Counted from the first letter of the stretch, positions 36,317 through 47,120 are shown. The stretch is 64,000 nucleotides of DNA from Methyloprofundus sedimenti (GCF_002072955.1 NZ_LPUF01000002.1:248001-312000); one strand, 5' to 3'. Translations and numbers: made by a program. Notes: generated by a model from the sequence alone, not told the origin.

Positions 36317-37444
36317 ATGTTCAAAGCTAAACTATTCAATCGATTTCTAACTGCAGGATGGCTTGCCGTATTACTAACCAGCCAACTACCGGCCGCCGAA
36401 AAACAACACAGTTTAGACCATATCAAACTTCCCCAAGGCTTTACGATCAGCCTGTTTGCCGATAATGTGCCGAACGCCAGAGCCATGGCTTTAGGTAAAG
36501 ATGGCACTGTCTTCGTCGGCACGATGAGCAGTGGCAATGTATATGCACTGCAAGACATTGACCAGAACGGCAAGGCCGAGCTACGGCATATTATCGCCTC
36601 TGGTTTAAACATACCTAATGGAGTCGCTTATAAAGACGGAACGCTTTATGTGACCGAACTGAACCGTATTATTCGTTTCGACAATATCGATCAACATCTG
36701 GATAGTCCGCCTAAGCCTGGCGTCGTTTATAAAGACTTTCCCAATGAAAAAATGCATGGCTGGAAATACTTACGCTTTGGCCCGGATAATAAACTTTATA
36801 CATCTGTAGGAGCCCCCTGTAATATCTGCCTGCCTACAAAAGATATATTCACTTCCTTAGTGCGCCTAAACACCGATGGCAGTGATATGGAAATATTAGC
36901 ACGTGGCATTCGTAATACCGTGGGGTTTGATTGGCATCCAATCACTAAAACCTTGTATTTTACGGAAAATGGCCGGGATTGGTTAGGCGATGATATTCCG
37001 CCAGATGAACTCAACAAATGGACAAAAAAAGGTCAACATTTTGGTTACCCTTATTGTCATGGCGGTGAACTTCTCGATCCCGAATACGGCCAAGGCAAAC
37101 AATGTAAATCCTATACGGCTCCCGAATGGAAGTTCAACGCCCATATGGCTCCTCTGGGAATTCATTTTTATCGCGGCGTACAATTCCCCAAAAGCTATCA
37201 TTTACAGTTGCTGGTTGCTCAGCATGGTTCCTGGAACCGGACAATTCCACATGGCTATCGTATTGCCATGCTCAAACTTAAATGGGGCAAAGTTGTTTCT
37301 GAACAGGTCTTTGCTGAGGGATGGCTGGGAGAAAATGGCAAAGCAATTGGCCGACCTGTTGACATACTCGAATTAGTAGATGGTAGTTTACTGGTTTCTG
37401 ATGACCTTGCAGGCGTTATCTATAGAATTAGCTATGACGGCTAA
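36317..37444 (+). CDS. Exported PQQ-type sugar/sorbosone dehydrogenase-like beta-propeller
   Basis: The 375-aa protein has a signal peptide (FLTAGWLAVLLTSQLPAAEK) and a six-bladed beta-propeller of the glucose/sorbosone dehydrogenase family: IKLPQGFTISLFADNVPNAR, LGKDGTVFVGT, ENGRDWLGDDIPPDELN and AQHGSWNRTIPHGYRI. Relatives are periplasmic and use PQQ, oxidising aldoses or related aldehydes. The substrate cannot be read from the sequence. It stands alone, divergent from the lipoprotein gene; a purine-poor leader precedes the ATG. Confidence 0.88.
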   Translation: MFKAKLFNRFLTAGWLAVLLTSQLPAAEKQHSLDHIKLPQGFTISLFADNVPNARAMALGKDGTVFVGTMSSGNVYALQDIDQNGKAELRHIIASGLNIPNGVAYKDGTLYVTELNRIIRFDNIDQHLDSPPKPGVVYKDFPNEKMHGWKYLRFGPDNKLYTSVGAPCNICLPTKDIFTSLVRLNTDGSDMEILARGIRNTVGFDWHPITKTLYFTENGRDWLGDDIPPDELNKWTKKGQHFGYPYCHGGELLDPEYGQGKQCKSYTAPEWKFNAHMAPLGIHFYRGVQFPKSYHLQLLVAQHGSWNRTIPHGYRIAMLKLKWGKVVSEQVFAEGWLGENGKAIGRPVDILELVDGSLLVSDDLAGVIYRISYDG

Positions 37445-37556
37445 TTCAGACTACTTGATTTCGCGGCAGTACGTTAATAGGTATATTCTTGAGTTTGCAT
37501 AGCTTTATGCCGCGATTTCAACCTAAATTGCGGTTAAAAGCCTCTATCCATCAAAG

Positions 37557-38144
37557 CTACAGATAACTTTTAAAAAAGCGGGTCACAAGAGGTTTAAAGG
37601 CCTGATAGTGAGATTTGATACTGGCAATAAAACCAGCTTCACCAAAATACTGACTAATTATCTGCTGCATTTTCTGCCTGATTGCCACGATTCTTCTCTT
37701 GATATAAACATGAATAGCGGAATTAAGTAATTTATCAATCATGTGCATAATCCATTCATAGACTGTTTTCAGCCAGGAGAATGTCATCAATTGCATTTTA
37801 GTTAATTCAAATAGCCAAAAAGTGATTGCTGCAACGGGAATTTTTAATACATAAACGAGAATTCCCAGCGAAAAATAGCCTTCTATAAAGCAAAAGCCTG
37901 CCAGCAAGCCCATAGCCTCGGCAAGCAGCAAAATACCTATAAAAACCGACAATAAAAGATAGCGGTTCATCTGCAAAAATGTCTTTTTTAAAGGCTCTAA
38001 TACAATAAGGCTTTTAAAATATTGATAAATCGGCCTGGCAAAAATATTCCAGAACAACTCTTCAAACAGGATGTAGCCAATCACTAAAATGCTTTCCAGC
38101 GTTTTAGCAACAAATGTTTTTGTTTTGTGATTATTTGTATTCAT
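37557..38144 (-). CDS. Hypothetical membrane protein
   Basis: The 195-aa protein has two hydrophobic segments (YLLLSVFIGILLLAEAMGLL near 60-80 and LGILVYVLKIPVAAITFWLF near 92-112) and basic, amphipathic ends (KRRIVAIRQKMQQ). I recognise no family. It lies 24 bases after the miaA stop on the same strand and may be co-transcribed with it. Located probably in the inner membrane. Confidence 0.65.
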   Translation of the reverse strand: MNTNNHKTKTFVAKTLESILVIGYILFEELFWNIFARPIYQYFKSLIVLEPLKKTFLQMNRYLLLSVFIGILLLAEAMGLLAGFCFIEGYFSLGILVYVLKIPVAAITFWLFELTKMQLMTFSWLKTVYEWIMHMIDKLLNSAIHVYIKRRIVAIRQKMQQIISQYFGEAGFIASIKSHYQAFKPLVTRFFKSYL

Positions 38145-38168
38145 ATTGAGTATAAAAAAGGGGCGTGA

Positions 38169-39113
38169 TTATTCACTGATATACGACTCTATAGTATCTA
38201 ATAGGCGCGCATAAACCTGTGCATCTTGCGTATAAAAAGTATGCGCATCAGTTTCTCTGCGCAGCCAGGTAAATTGACGTTTCGCTAGCTGTCGCGTTGC
38301 GATAATGCCCAGTTCCTGCAGTTCTTGTATATTGATTTCGCCTGCTAAATAAGACCATGCCTGCCGGTAGCCTACTGCACGCACCGATGGCATTTGTACC
38401 GTTAAATCACCACGCTTATATAAAGCTTCTACTTCTGCAACAAAACCTTGCTCTAACATCAGCTTAAAACGTTGAGCAATTTTCTCATGCAACACGCCAC
38501 GGTCTTGCGGTGCAATAATCAGTTTAATTTTCTTATACGGTATTTGTTCAGCTTTTGCCTGTGCATGCAACTGCGTCATCGACTTGCCCGTCAGCATCTG
38601 TACCTCTAATGCACGTTGCACACGCTGTGGATCGTTTGGGTGTATACGCGCAGCAGCCACCGGATCTACAGCCTGTAATTTAGCATGCATGGCGGCTTTG
38701 CCAATTTGTCTGGCTTCCTCGTCCAGTTGTTCGCGCAAAGCGCTATCTGCAGTAGGTAACTCTGCCAGGCCATAATACAAAGCATTAAAATACAGCATGG
38801 TGCCGCCAACTAAGAGCGGAATCTTCCCTCTCGCTGTTATATCTGCCATGAGTTGCAATGCACGGGTTCTAAAAGCGCCGGTAGAAAAACTTTCTGCGGG
38901 ATCTAAAATATCAATTAAATGATGCGGGATTCCAGCTCTTTCTTCCAGAGTTGGTTTTGCAGTTCCGATATCCATACCCTTGAAAACCAGTGCTGAATCG
39001 ACACTGATAATTTCAGCATTAAGTTGTTGCGCCAGCTTTACTGATAAAGCCGTTTTTCCTGATGCGGTGGGCCCCATCAGGAAAATTGCCGGTGGCAGTA
39101 CTGTTGTTTTCAT
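38169..39113 (-). CDS. miaA: tRNA dimethylallyltransferase MiaA
   Basis: MiaA prenylates A37 of tRNAs reading codons that start with U. The 314-aa protein has the P-loop [18 protein letters not shown], the catalytic [18 protein letters not shown], and the [19 protein letters not shown] segment, plus the terminal RQFTWLR. It lies downstream of mutL as in many gammaproteobacteria, although a small toxin-type module now separates them. No hfq is seen after it. Complete. Confidence 0.96.
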   Translation of the reverse strand: MKTTVLPPAIFLMGPTASGKTALSVKLAQQLNAEIISVDSALVFKGMDIGTAKPTLEERAGIPHHLIDILDPAESFSTGAFRTRALQLMADITARGKIPLLVGGTMLYFNALYYGLAELPTADSALREQLDEEARQIGKAAMHAKLQAVDPVAAARIHPNDPQRVQRALEVQMLTGKSMTQLHAQAKAEQIPYKKIKLIIAPQDRGVLHEKIAQRFKLMLEQGFVAEVEALYKRGDLTVQMPSVRAVGYRQAWSYLAGEINIQELQELGIIATRQLAKRQFTWLRRETDAHTFYTQDAQVYARLLDTIESYISE

Positions 39114-39306
39114 GAATGATAATTATAAACTTAGGGACATGCACAAAATAACATATACAACTATGAAACGAAGACTTTAGGAACGGTAAAAGATTTATTC
39201 GGGCTACATTTGTTTATAGGATGCGTTGAGGAACGAAACGCACCCTATATATTTTCACCAACTTAATTTCATTGGCAGCATCAACTTTAAATCGTTATGT
39301 TTTCAA

Positions 39307-39507
39307 TCAAGATAATTTATTTTTCAAAGACATTGCTTTACGACTTAACTCTTCAAGACTTATATCATCATCCATATTTTGATGCCATTTTGTATAATCA
39401 AACGGTTCTCTTTGGATAAGTGCAATAAAACGCTCCATTTCAACATCACCAAGGTATGTTGCAAGGATTTGAACCCCCTTAGACTTTATTTCTGCATCAG
39501 AAATCAT
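39307..39507 (-). CDS. Antitoxin-like partner of the PIN pseudogene
   Basis: The 66-aa protein MISDAEIKSKGVQILATYLG, then DVEMERFIALIQREPFDYTK, is of a small family that regularly accompanies PIN-domain genes. Its start overlaps the end of the PIN frame (ATGA). The family is of unknown mechanism; an antitoxin role is inferred from pairing. With the toxin frame broken, selection on it may be relaxed. Confidence 0.65.
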   Translation of the reverse strand: MISDAEIKSKGVQILATYLGDVEMERFIALIQREPFDYTKWHQNMDDDISLEELSRKAMSLKNKLS

Positions 39508-39936
39508 ATTATTACCTCTTTAATGAAGCCAATCGGGTCTATGATTTGGATATTTTTAAAGTACATAGCTTTCTTCAATACACCATCATCAGTTGTTAAA
39601 AAGTAATTGGTATTTGCCTTAATAGCACAAGCCAAATGCAGTGAGTCTAGTTTTTTAATTCCATGTTTCATATTCGCTGTCGCTAAATTAAGAATTTCAT
39701 CGCTTTCTTCAATATCTTCATTTGAGTAAGTTCGCCATTTTATTATTTGTTCTCGCCTTTCTCGAAATGGGTTTTGGCTATTTTCATAATCCACTATATA
39801 ACCAAACCAGCTCTAATGTACCTGAGCGAATATTTTCCTGTATTCTTAGTTTAGCTTGAGATTCTAATAGAAATCTCAATTGCGACTGATCATCAAATGG
39901 CCTATTAAAACAGCAATTGTCTAAATAAATTTTCAT
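39504..39936 (-). pseudogene. PIN-domain toxin broken by a frameshift
   Basis: The first half begins MKIYLDNCCFNRPFDDQSQL (PIN start with Asp) and reads to ELVWLY; the second half continues in another frame as DYENSQNPFRERREQIIKWR and ends with KLDSLHLACAIKANTNYFLT, TTDDGVL. One surplus T near 39795 explains the shift. Both halves together make a standard PIN protein of about 143 aa. It is inserted between mutL and miaA. A sequencing error is an alternative to real inactivation. Confidence 0.8.
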
Positions 39937-40195
39937 ACGAAATTCTACGATTCTAGAAATAAACTGGATTTCAACAGCCTCACTATTTAACTTTATGCCG
40001 ACTTCAATCATTTATCCTAATGCTAACACAAAAATCATCCGTATTTATCTGGTAGATTTTTTTAGTCATATGAATTTTGAGTAAGTGTAATATCAGGAAC
40101 ATCTTCGAACTTTCAGCTCAAAAGTTAAAAGGTAACGTCACCCTTAATTATTTCAATATTGTGCTCCTCCTGAGCTCCAAGGTCACTTGCTCATT

Positions 40196-42043
40196 CTACT
40201 GCCCGCGCAAAAACAACTTATCCAATTCTTTTTTACTCAATTCCACCCACGTTGGACGACCATGATTACATTGGCCACTGCGCTCGGTTTTTTCCATTTC
40301 TCTGAGCAAGGCATTCATTTCCGGGACACTCAAACGACGATTTGCGCGCACCGATCCATGACAGGCAATGCTGGATAGAATTTCATTAGACTGCTCTTCT
40401 ATCCTTTGACTCATACCATGTTCAATAATATCTGCCAGTACATCTTTGATCAATACAGTGATATCTACGCCTGATAATAATGCAGGAATGGCCCTTACGA
40501 CAATAATTTCTTCGCCCATGCGATTTAATTCAAAACCAAGGCTCATAAAAAAAGCCTGCTGATCATCTGCCAGATCTGCCTCACGACTACTGACTTGTAT
40601 TTGCACTGGCAACAATAAAGGCTGTGATGGCACTGCGCCTTGATGGTACTGACTTTTAAATTGCTCATAAGTCACGCGTTCATGTGCCGCATGCGCATCA
40701 ACCAGAATAATACCATTTTGGGTTTCCGATAAAATATACACATCATGCAAATGTGCCACCGCATAACCTAATGCGGGTGCCGTTTCTGATTTTGGCAACT
40801 CTGCAACGCGCGGCTCTTGTACCTCAGCCACTTTGCCAGGAGCAACCAACCTGGTATATGCGTCAATCTGGGCATCCACATTTAAAGGCAATGAAGATTG
40901 GCGAGGCGCAGCGGCAGGCTGATAATTCTGCCGGATTACCGGTCTGCTCACGTTTGCAGGCAAAGGCTGAAAGTCAGCTACCTGTTGCACATCCGGACGG
41001 CTGACCTCAACAGCGGATGCTTCTTCTATCTCTTGCGTTTGCGGGCGCACATCCGCCAGGCAACGATGTAATGCCTTGTACAAGAAATCATGCACACTAC
41101 GCCCTTCACGAAAACGCACCTCTAATTTTTGCGGATGTGCATTCACATCCACCAGGCCCGGGTCCAGCACTAAATATAAAACATACACGGGATGCCGCCC
41201 GTGATACAACACATCCTGGTATGCCTGTTTAATAGCATGAGTCACCAGTCGGTCTTTAATCAATCTACCATTCACATAAAAATACTGCATATCTTGCTGG
41301 CTACGGGAAAAAGTCGGCAAACTCACCCAGCCATATAAATGCATACCGGAAGCATTAAAATCTATCGCCACAGAGTTTTCTAAAAAAGCCGCACCAAAAA
41401 TGTGTGCGACACGCTGCTCTTGCTCTGCTGGCGTTACTGCTTTTTTAAAATTAAAAACCTCGCGCTGGTTATGCTTCAGTTCAAACGCAATATCAAATCG
41501 ACTTAATGCCATACGTTTAAATAAGGTATCGATATGCGTAAATTCTGTTTTTTCTGCCTTTAAAAACTTACGCCTTGCAGGCGTGTTATAGAACAAATCA
41601 CAGACCTCAATGGTCGTTCCTAAAGGGTGTGGATCGGGCTGTGGATCAAGTTCTTGTTCAGAACCATCGGCTTGAACCCGCCATGCACAATCAGCATCAG
41701 CCACACGTGAAATAAGGCTTAGGCGGGATACCGAACTAATACTCGGCAGTGCCTCGCCACGAAAACCCATGGTTGCAACTTGCTCCAGATCCTGCAAAGA
41801 CTGGATCTTGCTGGTTGCATGACGGGACAAGGCCAAAGGCAAATCATCCTTGTCTATGCCACAGCCGTTATCCCTGATTTTAATAAGTCGGGCCCCTCCT
41901 TGCTCAATTTCAACACTTACTTGACTAGCACCGGCATCAAAGCAGTTTTCCACTAATTCTTTAACCACCGATGACGGCCGCTCGACCACCTCACCAGCGG
42001 CAATCTGATTAACTAATTGGGGCGGTAATGCATGAATGCGCAT
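40196..42043 (-). CDS. mutL: DNA mismatch repair protein MutL
   Basis: MutL links MutS mismatch recognition to downstream repair. The 615-aa protein has the GHKL ATPase N-terminus (GEVVERPSSVVKELVENCFD; RDNGCGIDKDD; MGFRGEALPSISSVS) and a proline/glutamine-rich linker (about 350-420). The C-terminal domain carries endonuclease motifs: DAHAAHERVTYE (DxHAxxExxxxE), ACHGSVRA and QCNHGRPTW. It thus resembles latent-endonuclease MutLs of bacteria lacking MutH rather than the E. coli type. Confidence 0.95.
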   Translation of the reverse strand: MRIHALPPQLVNQIAAGEVVERPSSVVKELVENCFDAGASQVSVEIEQGGARLIKIRDNGCGIDKDDLPLALSRHATSKIQSLQDLEQVATMGFRGEALPSISSVSRLSLISRVADADCAWRVQADGSEQELDPQPDPHPLGTTIEVCDLFYNTPARRKFLKAEKTEFTHIDTLFKRMALSRFDIAFELKHNQREVFNFKKAVTPAEQEQRVAHIFGAAFLENSVAIDFNASGMHLYGWVSLPTFSRSQQDMQYFYVNGRLIKDRLVTHAIKQAYQDVLYHGRHPVYVLYLVLDPGLVDVNAHPQKLEVRFREGRSVHDFLYKALHRCLADVRPQTQEIEEASAVEVSRPDVQQVADFQPLPANVSRPVIRQNYQPAAAPRQSSLPLNVDAQIDAYTRLVAPGKVAEVQEPRVAELPKSETAPALGYAVAHLHDVYILSETQNGIILVDAHAAHERVTYEQFKSQYHQGAVPSQPLLLPVQIQVSSREADLADDQQAFFMSLGFELNRMGEEIIVVRAIPALLSGVDITVLIKDVLADIIEHGMSQRIEEQSNEILSSIACHGSVRANRRLSVPEMNALLREMEKTERSGQCNHGRPTWVELSKKELDKLFLRGQ

Positions 42044-42183
42044 AAGTAATAACTCAATAATTAAAAGATAGACTGCATAGTGCGTAGCTTTGGCCCGCCT
42101 TTATCGACTTTTTCAGCACCGGCGGATAAAGCCTTAACCTATCTACAGTTTTATAAACAACCTGATATCAAGTGCAAACAAAG

Positions 42184-43104
42184 TTAAGCACTGTTATCCT
42201 GATCAATCAAATCCAGAAACAATTGTTCTAAACGATTCGATCCATTTTTCAAACTGGTCACTTCAATTTGTTGCGCTGATAAGCCTTGAAACAACTTGTT
42301 CAGGCCTAAAGCCTTAGGAACAGAAACACTTAATTTCCGGGCATTAATCAAATCGATTTTATAGCCTGGTATATTGACTATTTTTTGCAGCGGGGATTTT
42401 ACATCACAGATAAAATGTTCTTCATCCAGGCGTGCCAGCAAACTTTGCATATCCGTATGCTCAACAATTTCACCCTGATTAATAATGGCGATATTACGGC
42501 ATAAACTTTCTGCTTCTTCCAGATAATGCGTGGTTAAAATAATCGTTGTTCCTTGCGCATTGACCTGTTTCATAGTCTCCCACATCGAACGCCGAATCTC
42601 TATATCCACGCCAGCAGTCGGCTCATCTAAAATCAATAATTTAGGTTGATGTACCATGGCACGCGCAATCATTACCCGGCGTTTCATACCGCCCGATAAA
42701 CGCCGGGACACTATATTCCGCTGATCCCATAAATGCATTAACCTCAGATAACGTTCGGTTTGCTTCGCTGCCTCTTTTCTCGACATGCCATAATAACCCG
42801 CCTGAGTCATAACAATATCACGCGCTGTCTCAAACTGGTTAAAATTAACTTCCTGTGGCACTAAGCCTAAATAGCTTTTTGCCAATTGCTTATTAAGTTT
42901 TAAATCAGCATCAAAAATCTGCACCTCGCCGCTACTGGCATTAACCAATGAACTAATAATGCCAATAGTGGTCGACTTACCCGCACCATTAGGCCCTAAT
43001 AGCGCAAAAAAATCGCCCTCTTCCACATCCAGATCAATTCCCTTTAAAGCGACCAGACCATTAGCATAGATTTTTTTTAAATTACGAATAGATAAAGCTT
43101 TCAT
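42184..43104 (-). CDS. ABC transporter ATP-binding protein (YadG/ABC-2 type)
   Basis: The 306-aa ATPase shows Walker A LLGPNGAGKSTTIGI, Q-loop VPQEVNFNQFE, signature RLSGGMKRRVMIARAM and Walker B LLILDEPTAGVDIEIR. The family energises ABC-2-type exporters such as YadGH. No permease gene lies next to it in the window: mutL follows and ppx is divergent, so it is an orphan here. The substrate is unknown. Confidence 0.88.
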   Translation of the reverse strand: MKALSIRNLKKIYANGLVALKGIDLDVEEGDFFALLGPNGAGKSTTIGIISSLVNASSGEVQIFDADLKLNKQLAKSYLGLVPQEVNFNQFETARDIVMTQAGYYGMSRKEAAKQTERYLRLMHLWDQRNIVSRRLSGGMKRRVMIARAMVHQPKLLILDEPTAGVDIEIRRSMWETMKQVNAQGTTIILTTHYLEEAESLCRNIAIINQGEIVEHTDMQSLLARLDEEHFICDVKSPLQKIVNIPGYKIDLINARKLSVSVPKALGLNKLFQGLSAQQIEVTSLKNGSNRLEQLFLDLIDQDNSA

Positions 43105-43330
43105 TAATATTATTTAGCCCTTCAAAAACAGATTGCTAAGCAGAATATGATTGATGCAGCGATCAGGCCCCCAAAACAGGTTGAATGACCCCGAAAGCAA
43201 TATAAGTCTCTGAATCAGAAACCGCCTTTGTTATAATCTTTGTCAATACTTAACGAAGTCCGTTAAATGCGTTACATTATGCAAAAAATTCAACAAATTT
43301 TAGCAGAAAATCTACCGACACTATAAACAA

Positions 43331-44842
43331 ATGACTCAGACTACTGAACAGGAACAATCTCCCGAACTCGTTGCAGCTGTTGATTTAGGCTCAAATAGTT
43401 TTCACATGATTGTTTGTAGCGTACATGAAGGGCAACTCAAAACTCTAGACCGCTTAAGAGAAATGGTCAGACTTGCATCTGGTTTAAACAATAAAAACAT
43501 TCTTGATGAAGACACCCAGCAGAGAGCGCTCGCCTGTTTAGAAAGATTTGGACAGCGTATACAGAATTTCCCCGAAAGTAACGTGCGCATAGTCGGAACC
43601 AATACTTTACGTACTGCTAAAAATGCCAGGCAATTTTTACAAAAGGCAGAGCTGGCCATAGGTTACCCGATTCATATAATCTCGGGAATTGAAGAAGCGC
43701 GTCTTATATATCAAGGCGTAGCCCATAGCCTGCAAAGTAATGCCAGCCGTCGCCTGGTTATGGATATTGGCGGAGGCAGCACCGAATATATTATCGGTAC
43801 CAATTCAGACCCGGCGCAAAAAGAAAGCCTGAGTATGGGGTGCGTTACCGTCAGTAACCGTTTTTTTATGGATGGCGCAATCAGCCCGCAGCGATTCCAG
43901 CAAGCAACGATCTTTGTCAACCAGCAACTGCACACTTATAAAAAACTGTTTACCCATAATCAATGGGATGAAGCCATCGGCGCATCGGGTAGTATAAGAG
44001 CTATCCGCAAGGTACTGCTAGCCACTGAATGGAGTCCGGGGGGAATTACACTGGAAGGTCTTGAAAAGCTTAAACAGCATGCGCTGAACTGTAAACATGT
44101 CTCTGAACTGAACATACCTGATCTCAACCCGGAAAGGCTACCTGTCTTTATGGGTGGTCTGGCGATATTGTATACGACATTCAAAACGCTGGATATAGAC
44201 AAAATGAGTGTCTCGGATGGCGCATTACGTGAAGGTCTGATTTACGATTACCTGGGACGGATGTTTAATCATGATGTACGTTCAGATACTGTACATTTTC
44301 TAGCTGAACATTACCACACCGATACCCAGCAATCGGCCTTGATCAAAACGACAATCGACTCTATATTACAACAGGTCAGCCCTTTTCTCGGAGCGCAAGC
44401 CCGGATCATAGGCCAATATCTAAACTGGGCGGCAGAACTCCATGAAATAGGCCGAAATATAGCGCATAGCCAATATCATAAACACGGTGCCTATATTATT
44501 AAACATGGTGATTTGGCCGGCTTTTCTCAACAAGATCAAAACCTGTTGTCGACACTGGTTCTAGCCCATCGACGCAAAATACCTTTAAAAAAGATAAAAG
44601 AACTTCCCCCTCCATGGAATAAGGTTGCTATCTATATGGTTATAATCCTAAGGCTTGCCGTTATATTACAGAGAAACCGTAATAGCGCAGCTACCCCGGA
44701 ATTTAAAGTCACGCTAGAACAAAATGCGTTAAGCATCCAGTTTCCAGACAACTGGCTGGAAAATGCTCCCTTAACACAGGCCGATCTAATGCTGGAAGAA
44801 GCTTATTTGGCAAAAGCCAAATTTAGCTTGCAAGCCCGATAA
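43331..44842 (+). CDS. ppx: Exopolyphosphatase / pppGpp phosphohydrolase
   Basis: The 503-aa protein has the ASKHA-fold Ppx/GppA domain: VAAVDLGSNSFHMIVCSVHE near 15-34, RIVGTNTLRTAKN near 95, MDIGGGSTEYIIG near 148, and a C-terminal HD-like region (HEIGRNIAHSQYHKHGAYII). It splits phosphate from polyphosphate ends; GppA activity cannot be excluded. It opens a two-gene unit with the next gene (6-base gap). The 226-base upstream region holds its promoter, divergent from the ABC ATPase gene. Confidence 0.94.
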   Translation: MTQTTEQEQSPELVAAVDLGSNSFHMIVCSVHEGQLKTLDRLREMVRLASGLNNKNILDEDTQQRALACLERFGQRIQNFPESNVRIVGTNTLRTAKNARQFLQKAELAIGYPIHIISGIEEARLIYQGVAHSLQSNASRRLVMDIGGGSTEYIIGTNSDPAQKESLSMGCVTVSNRFFMDGAISPQRFQQATIFVNQQLHTYKKLFTHNQWDEAIGASGSIRAIRKVLLATEWSPGGITLEGLEKLKQHALNCKHVSELNIPDLNPERLPVFMGGLAILYTTFKTLDIDKMSVSDGALREGLIYDYLGRMFNHDVRSDTVHFLAEHYHTDTQQSALIKTTIDSILQQVSPFLGAQARIIGQYLNWAAELHEIGRNIAHSQYHKHGAYIIKHGDLAGFSQQDQNLLSTLVLAHRRKIPLKKIKELPPPWNKVAIYMVIILRLAVILQRNRNSAATPEFKVTLEQNALSIQFPDNWLENAPLTQADLMLEEAYLAKAKFSLQAR

Positions 44843-44847
44843 TTCTA

Positions 44848-46104
44848 GTGTTTATTCTATTGCGAGCAATCTTATATTGCATAGGTATACCTGCCGTTAT
44901 TGTTGCCATATTAGTCATCTTTAGTACCAGCAATAAAGACCTTACACTGCCTGAATGGGAACTGACCAGCGCGGATATTCAACGCGCTAAAAGTATCTTG
45001 CATGCTAATCAAAACGACTTGGACAAACCGCTTAGCATGTACTTGACAGAACGCGACCTGAATATCGCCAGTGCCTATTTACTTAATGTCTATACGGGTA
45101 CTCAGTCACAAATCAAACTACACGAAAATTATATTTTATTTATCCTGCGCTTTACCTTGCCAGAAAATATTTTTGGACGCTACCTCGACATCCAGTTCCA
45201 ATTACACACACCAGATACGCGGCCACCGGAAATAAGCAAACTTCGGGTAGGGAAAATCATTATACCTGATGCCTACGCTGGTTTATTAATAGATACCGCC
45301 ATTGAGCACACGCGTGTAAACAAATATTTGCAATTAATCCGCCAAGACTTAAAAGTCTTTCGTATACAGGATAATCAACTGCATTTAGTATATCAATCTC
45401 CAACCACTGCGAGCAGCAATATACAGCAGTTAATGACACCGAAAGATAATAACCAGGCGCAGGACCAATACCAGCAAAAACTGGATCAAGCAATACGCGA
45501 ACATGACCCTGATTGGCGCTTATCGCTAAGTGATGTACTACGCCCCTTATTTGAGTTAGCTCGGCAACGCTCAACAGCAAAGAACGCCATAGAGGAAAAT
45601 CGTCTAGCTATCATTGTCGCCAATCGCTATGTTAATAATTACCCGAACGCCGGTGCGCACGGACAAAATAATCCAAACCCCAAGTATTCAGTATTTTTAT
45701 ATAAACGCATCGATATGGCACAGCATTTTATGTGGTCCGCTACATTTTCAGCAATGGGAAATAGTCATTTAGCAGACATGCTTGGTATAGAAAAAGAACT
45801 GAGTGATGCCAAAAAAGGCAGCGGCTTTAGCTTTATCGACCTCGCCGCTGATCGGGCAGGTATGAAATTTGGCAAACAAGCCACTGCAAGCCCTGAGCAA
45901 GCCCTGCAGATGCAAGAAAAAATGGCTAATATAGAGAATTACCAGGCCTTTATGCCGGATATTAGAGACCTGCCTGAAAGCCTTAGTTCACAGACATTTA
46001 CAGCACAATATCAATCTATCCAAAGCGCTGAATATCAACGTGTATTGGATGACATAGACCGGCGTATTGCCGAATGTGACATATATAAGGCAGCCGCGCA
46101 ATAA
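44848..46104 (+). CDS. Membrane-anchored hypothetical protein
   Basis: A GTG start gives MFILLRAILYCIGIPAVIVA, one N-terminal membrane anchor, followed by a 390-residue soluble part that is probably periplasmic (TLPEWELTSADIQRAKSILH; RLAIIVANRYVNNYPNA). The middle holds helical and beta segments without recognisable catalytic motifs. I do not recognise the family. It lies 5 bases after ppx, so it is probably in the same operon. About 190 bases without a gene follow. Confidence 0.68.
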   Translation: MFILLRAILYCIGIPAVIVAILVIFSTSNKDLTLPEWELTSADIQRAKSILHANQNDLDKPLSMYLTERDLNIASAYLLNVYTGTQSQIKLHENYILFILRFTLPENIFGRYLDIQFQLHTPDTRPPEISKLRVGKIIIPDAYAGLLIDTAIEHTRVNKYLQLIRQDLKVFRIQDNQLHLVYQSPTTASSNIQQLMTPKDNNQAQDQYQQKLDQAIREHDPDWRLSLSDVLRPLFELARQRSTAKNAIEENRLAIIVANRYVNNYPNAGAHGQNNPNPKYSVFLYKRIDMAQHFMWSATFSAMGNSHLADMLGIEKELSDAKKGSGFSFIDLAADRAGMKFGKQATASPEQALQMQEKMANIENYQAFMPDIRDLPESLSSQTFTAQYQSIQSAEYQRVLDDIDRRIAECDIYKAAAQ

Positions 46105-46295
46105 ATAACCTACCCCAGAGTACGCAGGATTTTTGTTTGTCTTCAATGCATAGAAATAGGCACATAGCTGGCTACGTAACTATTTTTACAACGCAGAAGA
46201 CGGACAAAAAGACCAGCAAGATGGGTGAGGGATTTGTTGCGGGTTGCCTACGCCCGCTCCTGCAATTGATGCAAAATAAACATACCAGATAAACC

Positions 46296-47120
46296 ATGCC
46301 TTATATTTGCCCTATTTGCCAAAATCCACTTATGCAACAGCTGTCTTCCAAGAGCTACTATTGCCCCAAAAATCATCATTTTGACCTGGCAAAAGAAGGC
46401 TACCTGAACCTGTTACCTGCCCAACATAAAAAATCAAAAGAACCTGGCGACAGTCGCGCGATGATGCACGCCCGGCGTAATTTCCTCGAAGCAGGATTTT
46501 ATCAGCCAATGGCAGAAGCACTGGCCAATATCATCAACACCCACCAACCAACAGCCAAGCCTATGCATATTCTGGATGTCGGTTGTGGCGAAGGTTACTA
46601 TTGCAGGCAAATTGAAGCCTTTGCAGATCACCCGGAAAGTCTTGATTTACACGGCTTGGACATAGCCAAAAATGCTATCTTTGCAGCCGCAAAAAAACAG
46701 CAAAATGCTCGTTTTGTCGTTGCCAGCAGCAAAAGTATGCCCTATGCGGACCAGTATTTTGATTTATTGCTCAAAGTGTATGCACCTGCAAATGAACTAG
46801 AAATTAGCCGGTTGATTAAGGCTGGCGGCTTATTATTGATCGTAACTCCAGGCCCAAGACACTTATGGCAACTAAAAGAATTCATCTACCATGACGTCAA
46901 GGATCATGCTGTAGACGTTCCTCTTCCAGCAGATTTTACACAAATAGAAAGCCAGAGAATCAGCTTTAAAATACACCCCGACAAGGATCAGCGCATGGCA
47001 TTATTACAAATGACTCCCTTTGCCTGGCGTGCCAATGCGGAAATACAAAATAATATACAACGCAGCAAGCATCTGGAAATTGAAACAGATTTTATCTTGA
47101 CACTGGCAGTGCGGAGCTAG
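46296..47120 (+). CDS. rlmA: 23S rRNA (guanine-N1)-methyltransferase, RlmA type
   Basis: The 274-aa protein begins with a zinc-binding knuckle (YICPICQNPL...YYCPKNHHFD) and a KEGYLNLL motif, followed by the SAM-binding ILDVGCGEGYYCRQI near 90. The order is that of RlmA(I), which methylates G745 of 23S rRNA; the related RlmA(II) modifies G748 in Gram-positives. It stands alone. Length is normal. Confidence 0.92.
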   Translation: MPYICPICQNPLMQQLSSKSYYCPKNHHFDLAKEGYLNLLPAQHKKSKEPGDSRAMMHARRNFLEAGFYQPMAEALANIINTHQPTAKPMHILDVGCGEGYYCRQIEAFADHPESLDLHGLDIAKNAIFAAAKKQQNARFVVASSKSMPYADQYFDLLLKVYAPANELEISRLIKAGGLLLIVTPGPRHLWQLKEFIYHDVKDHAVDVPLPADFTQIESQRISFKIHPDKDQRMALLQMTPFAWRANAEIQNNIQRSKHLEIETDFILTLAVRS

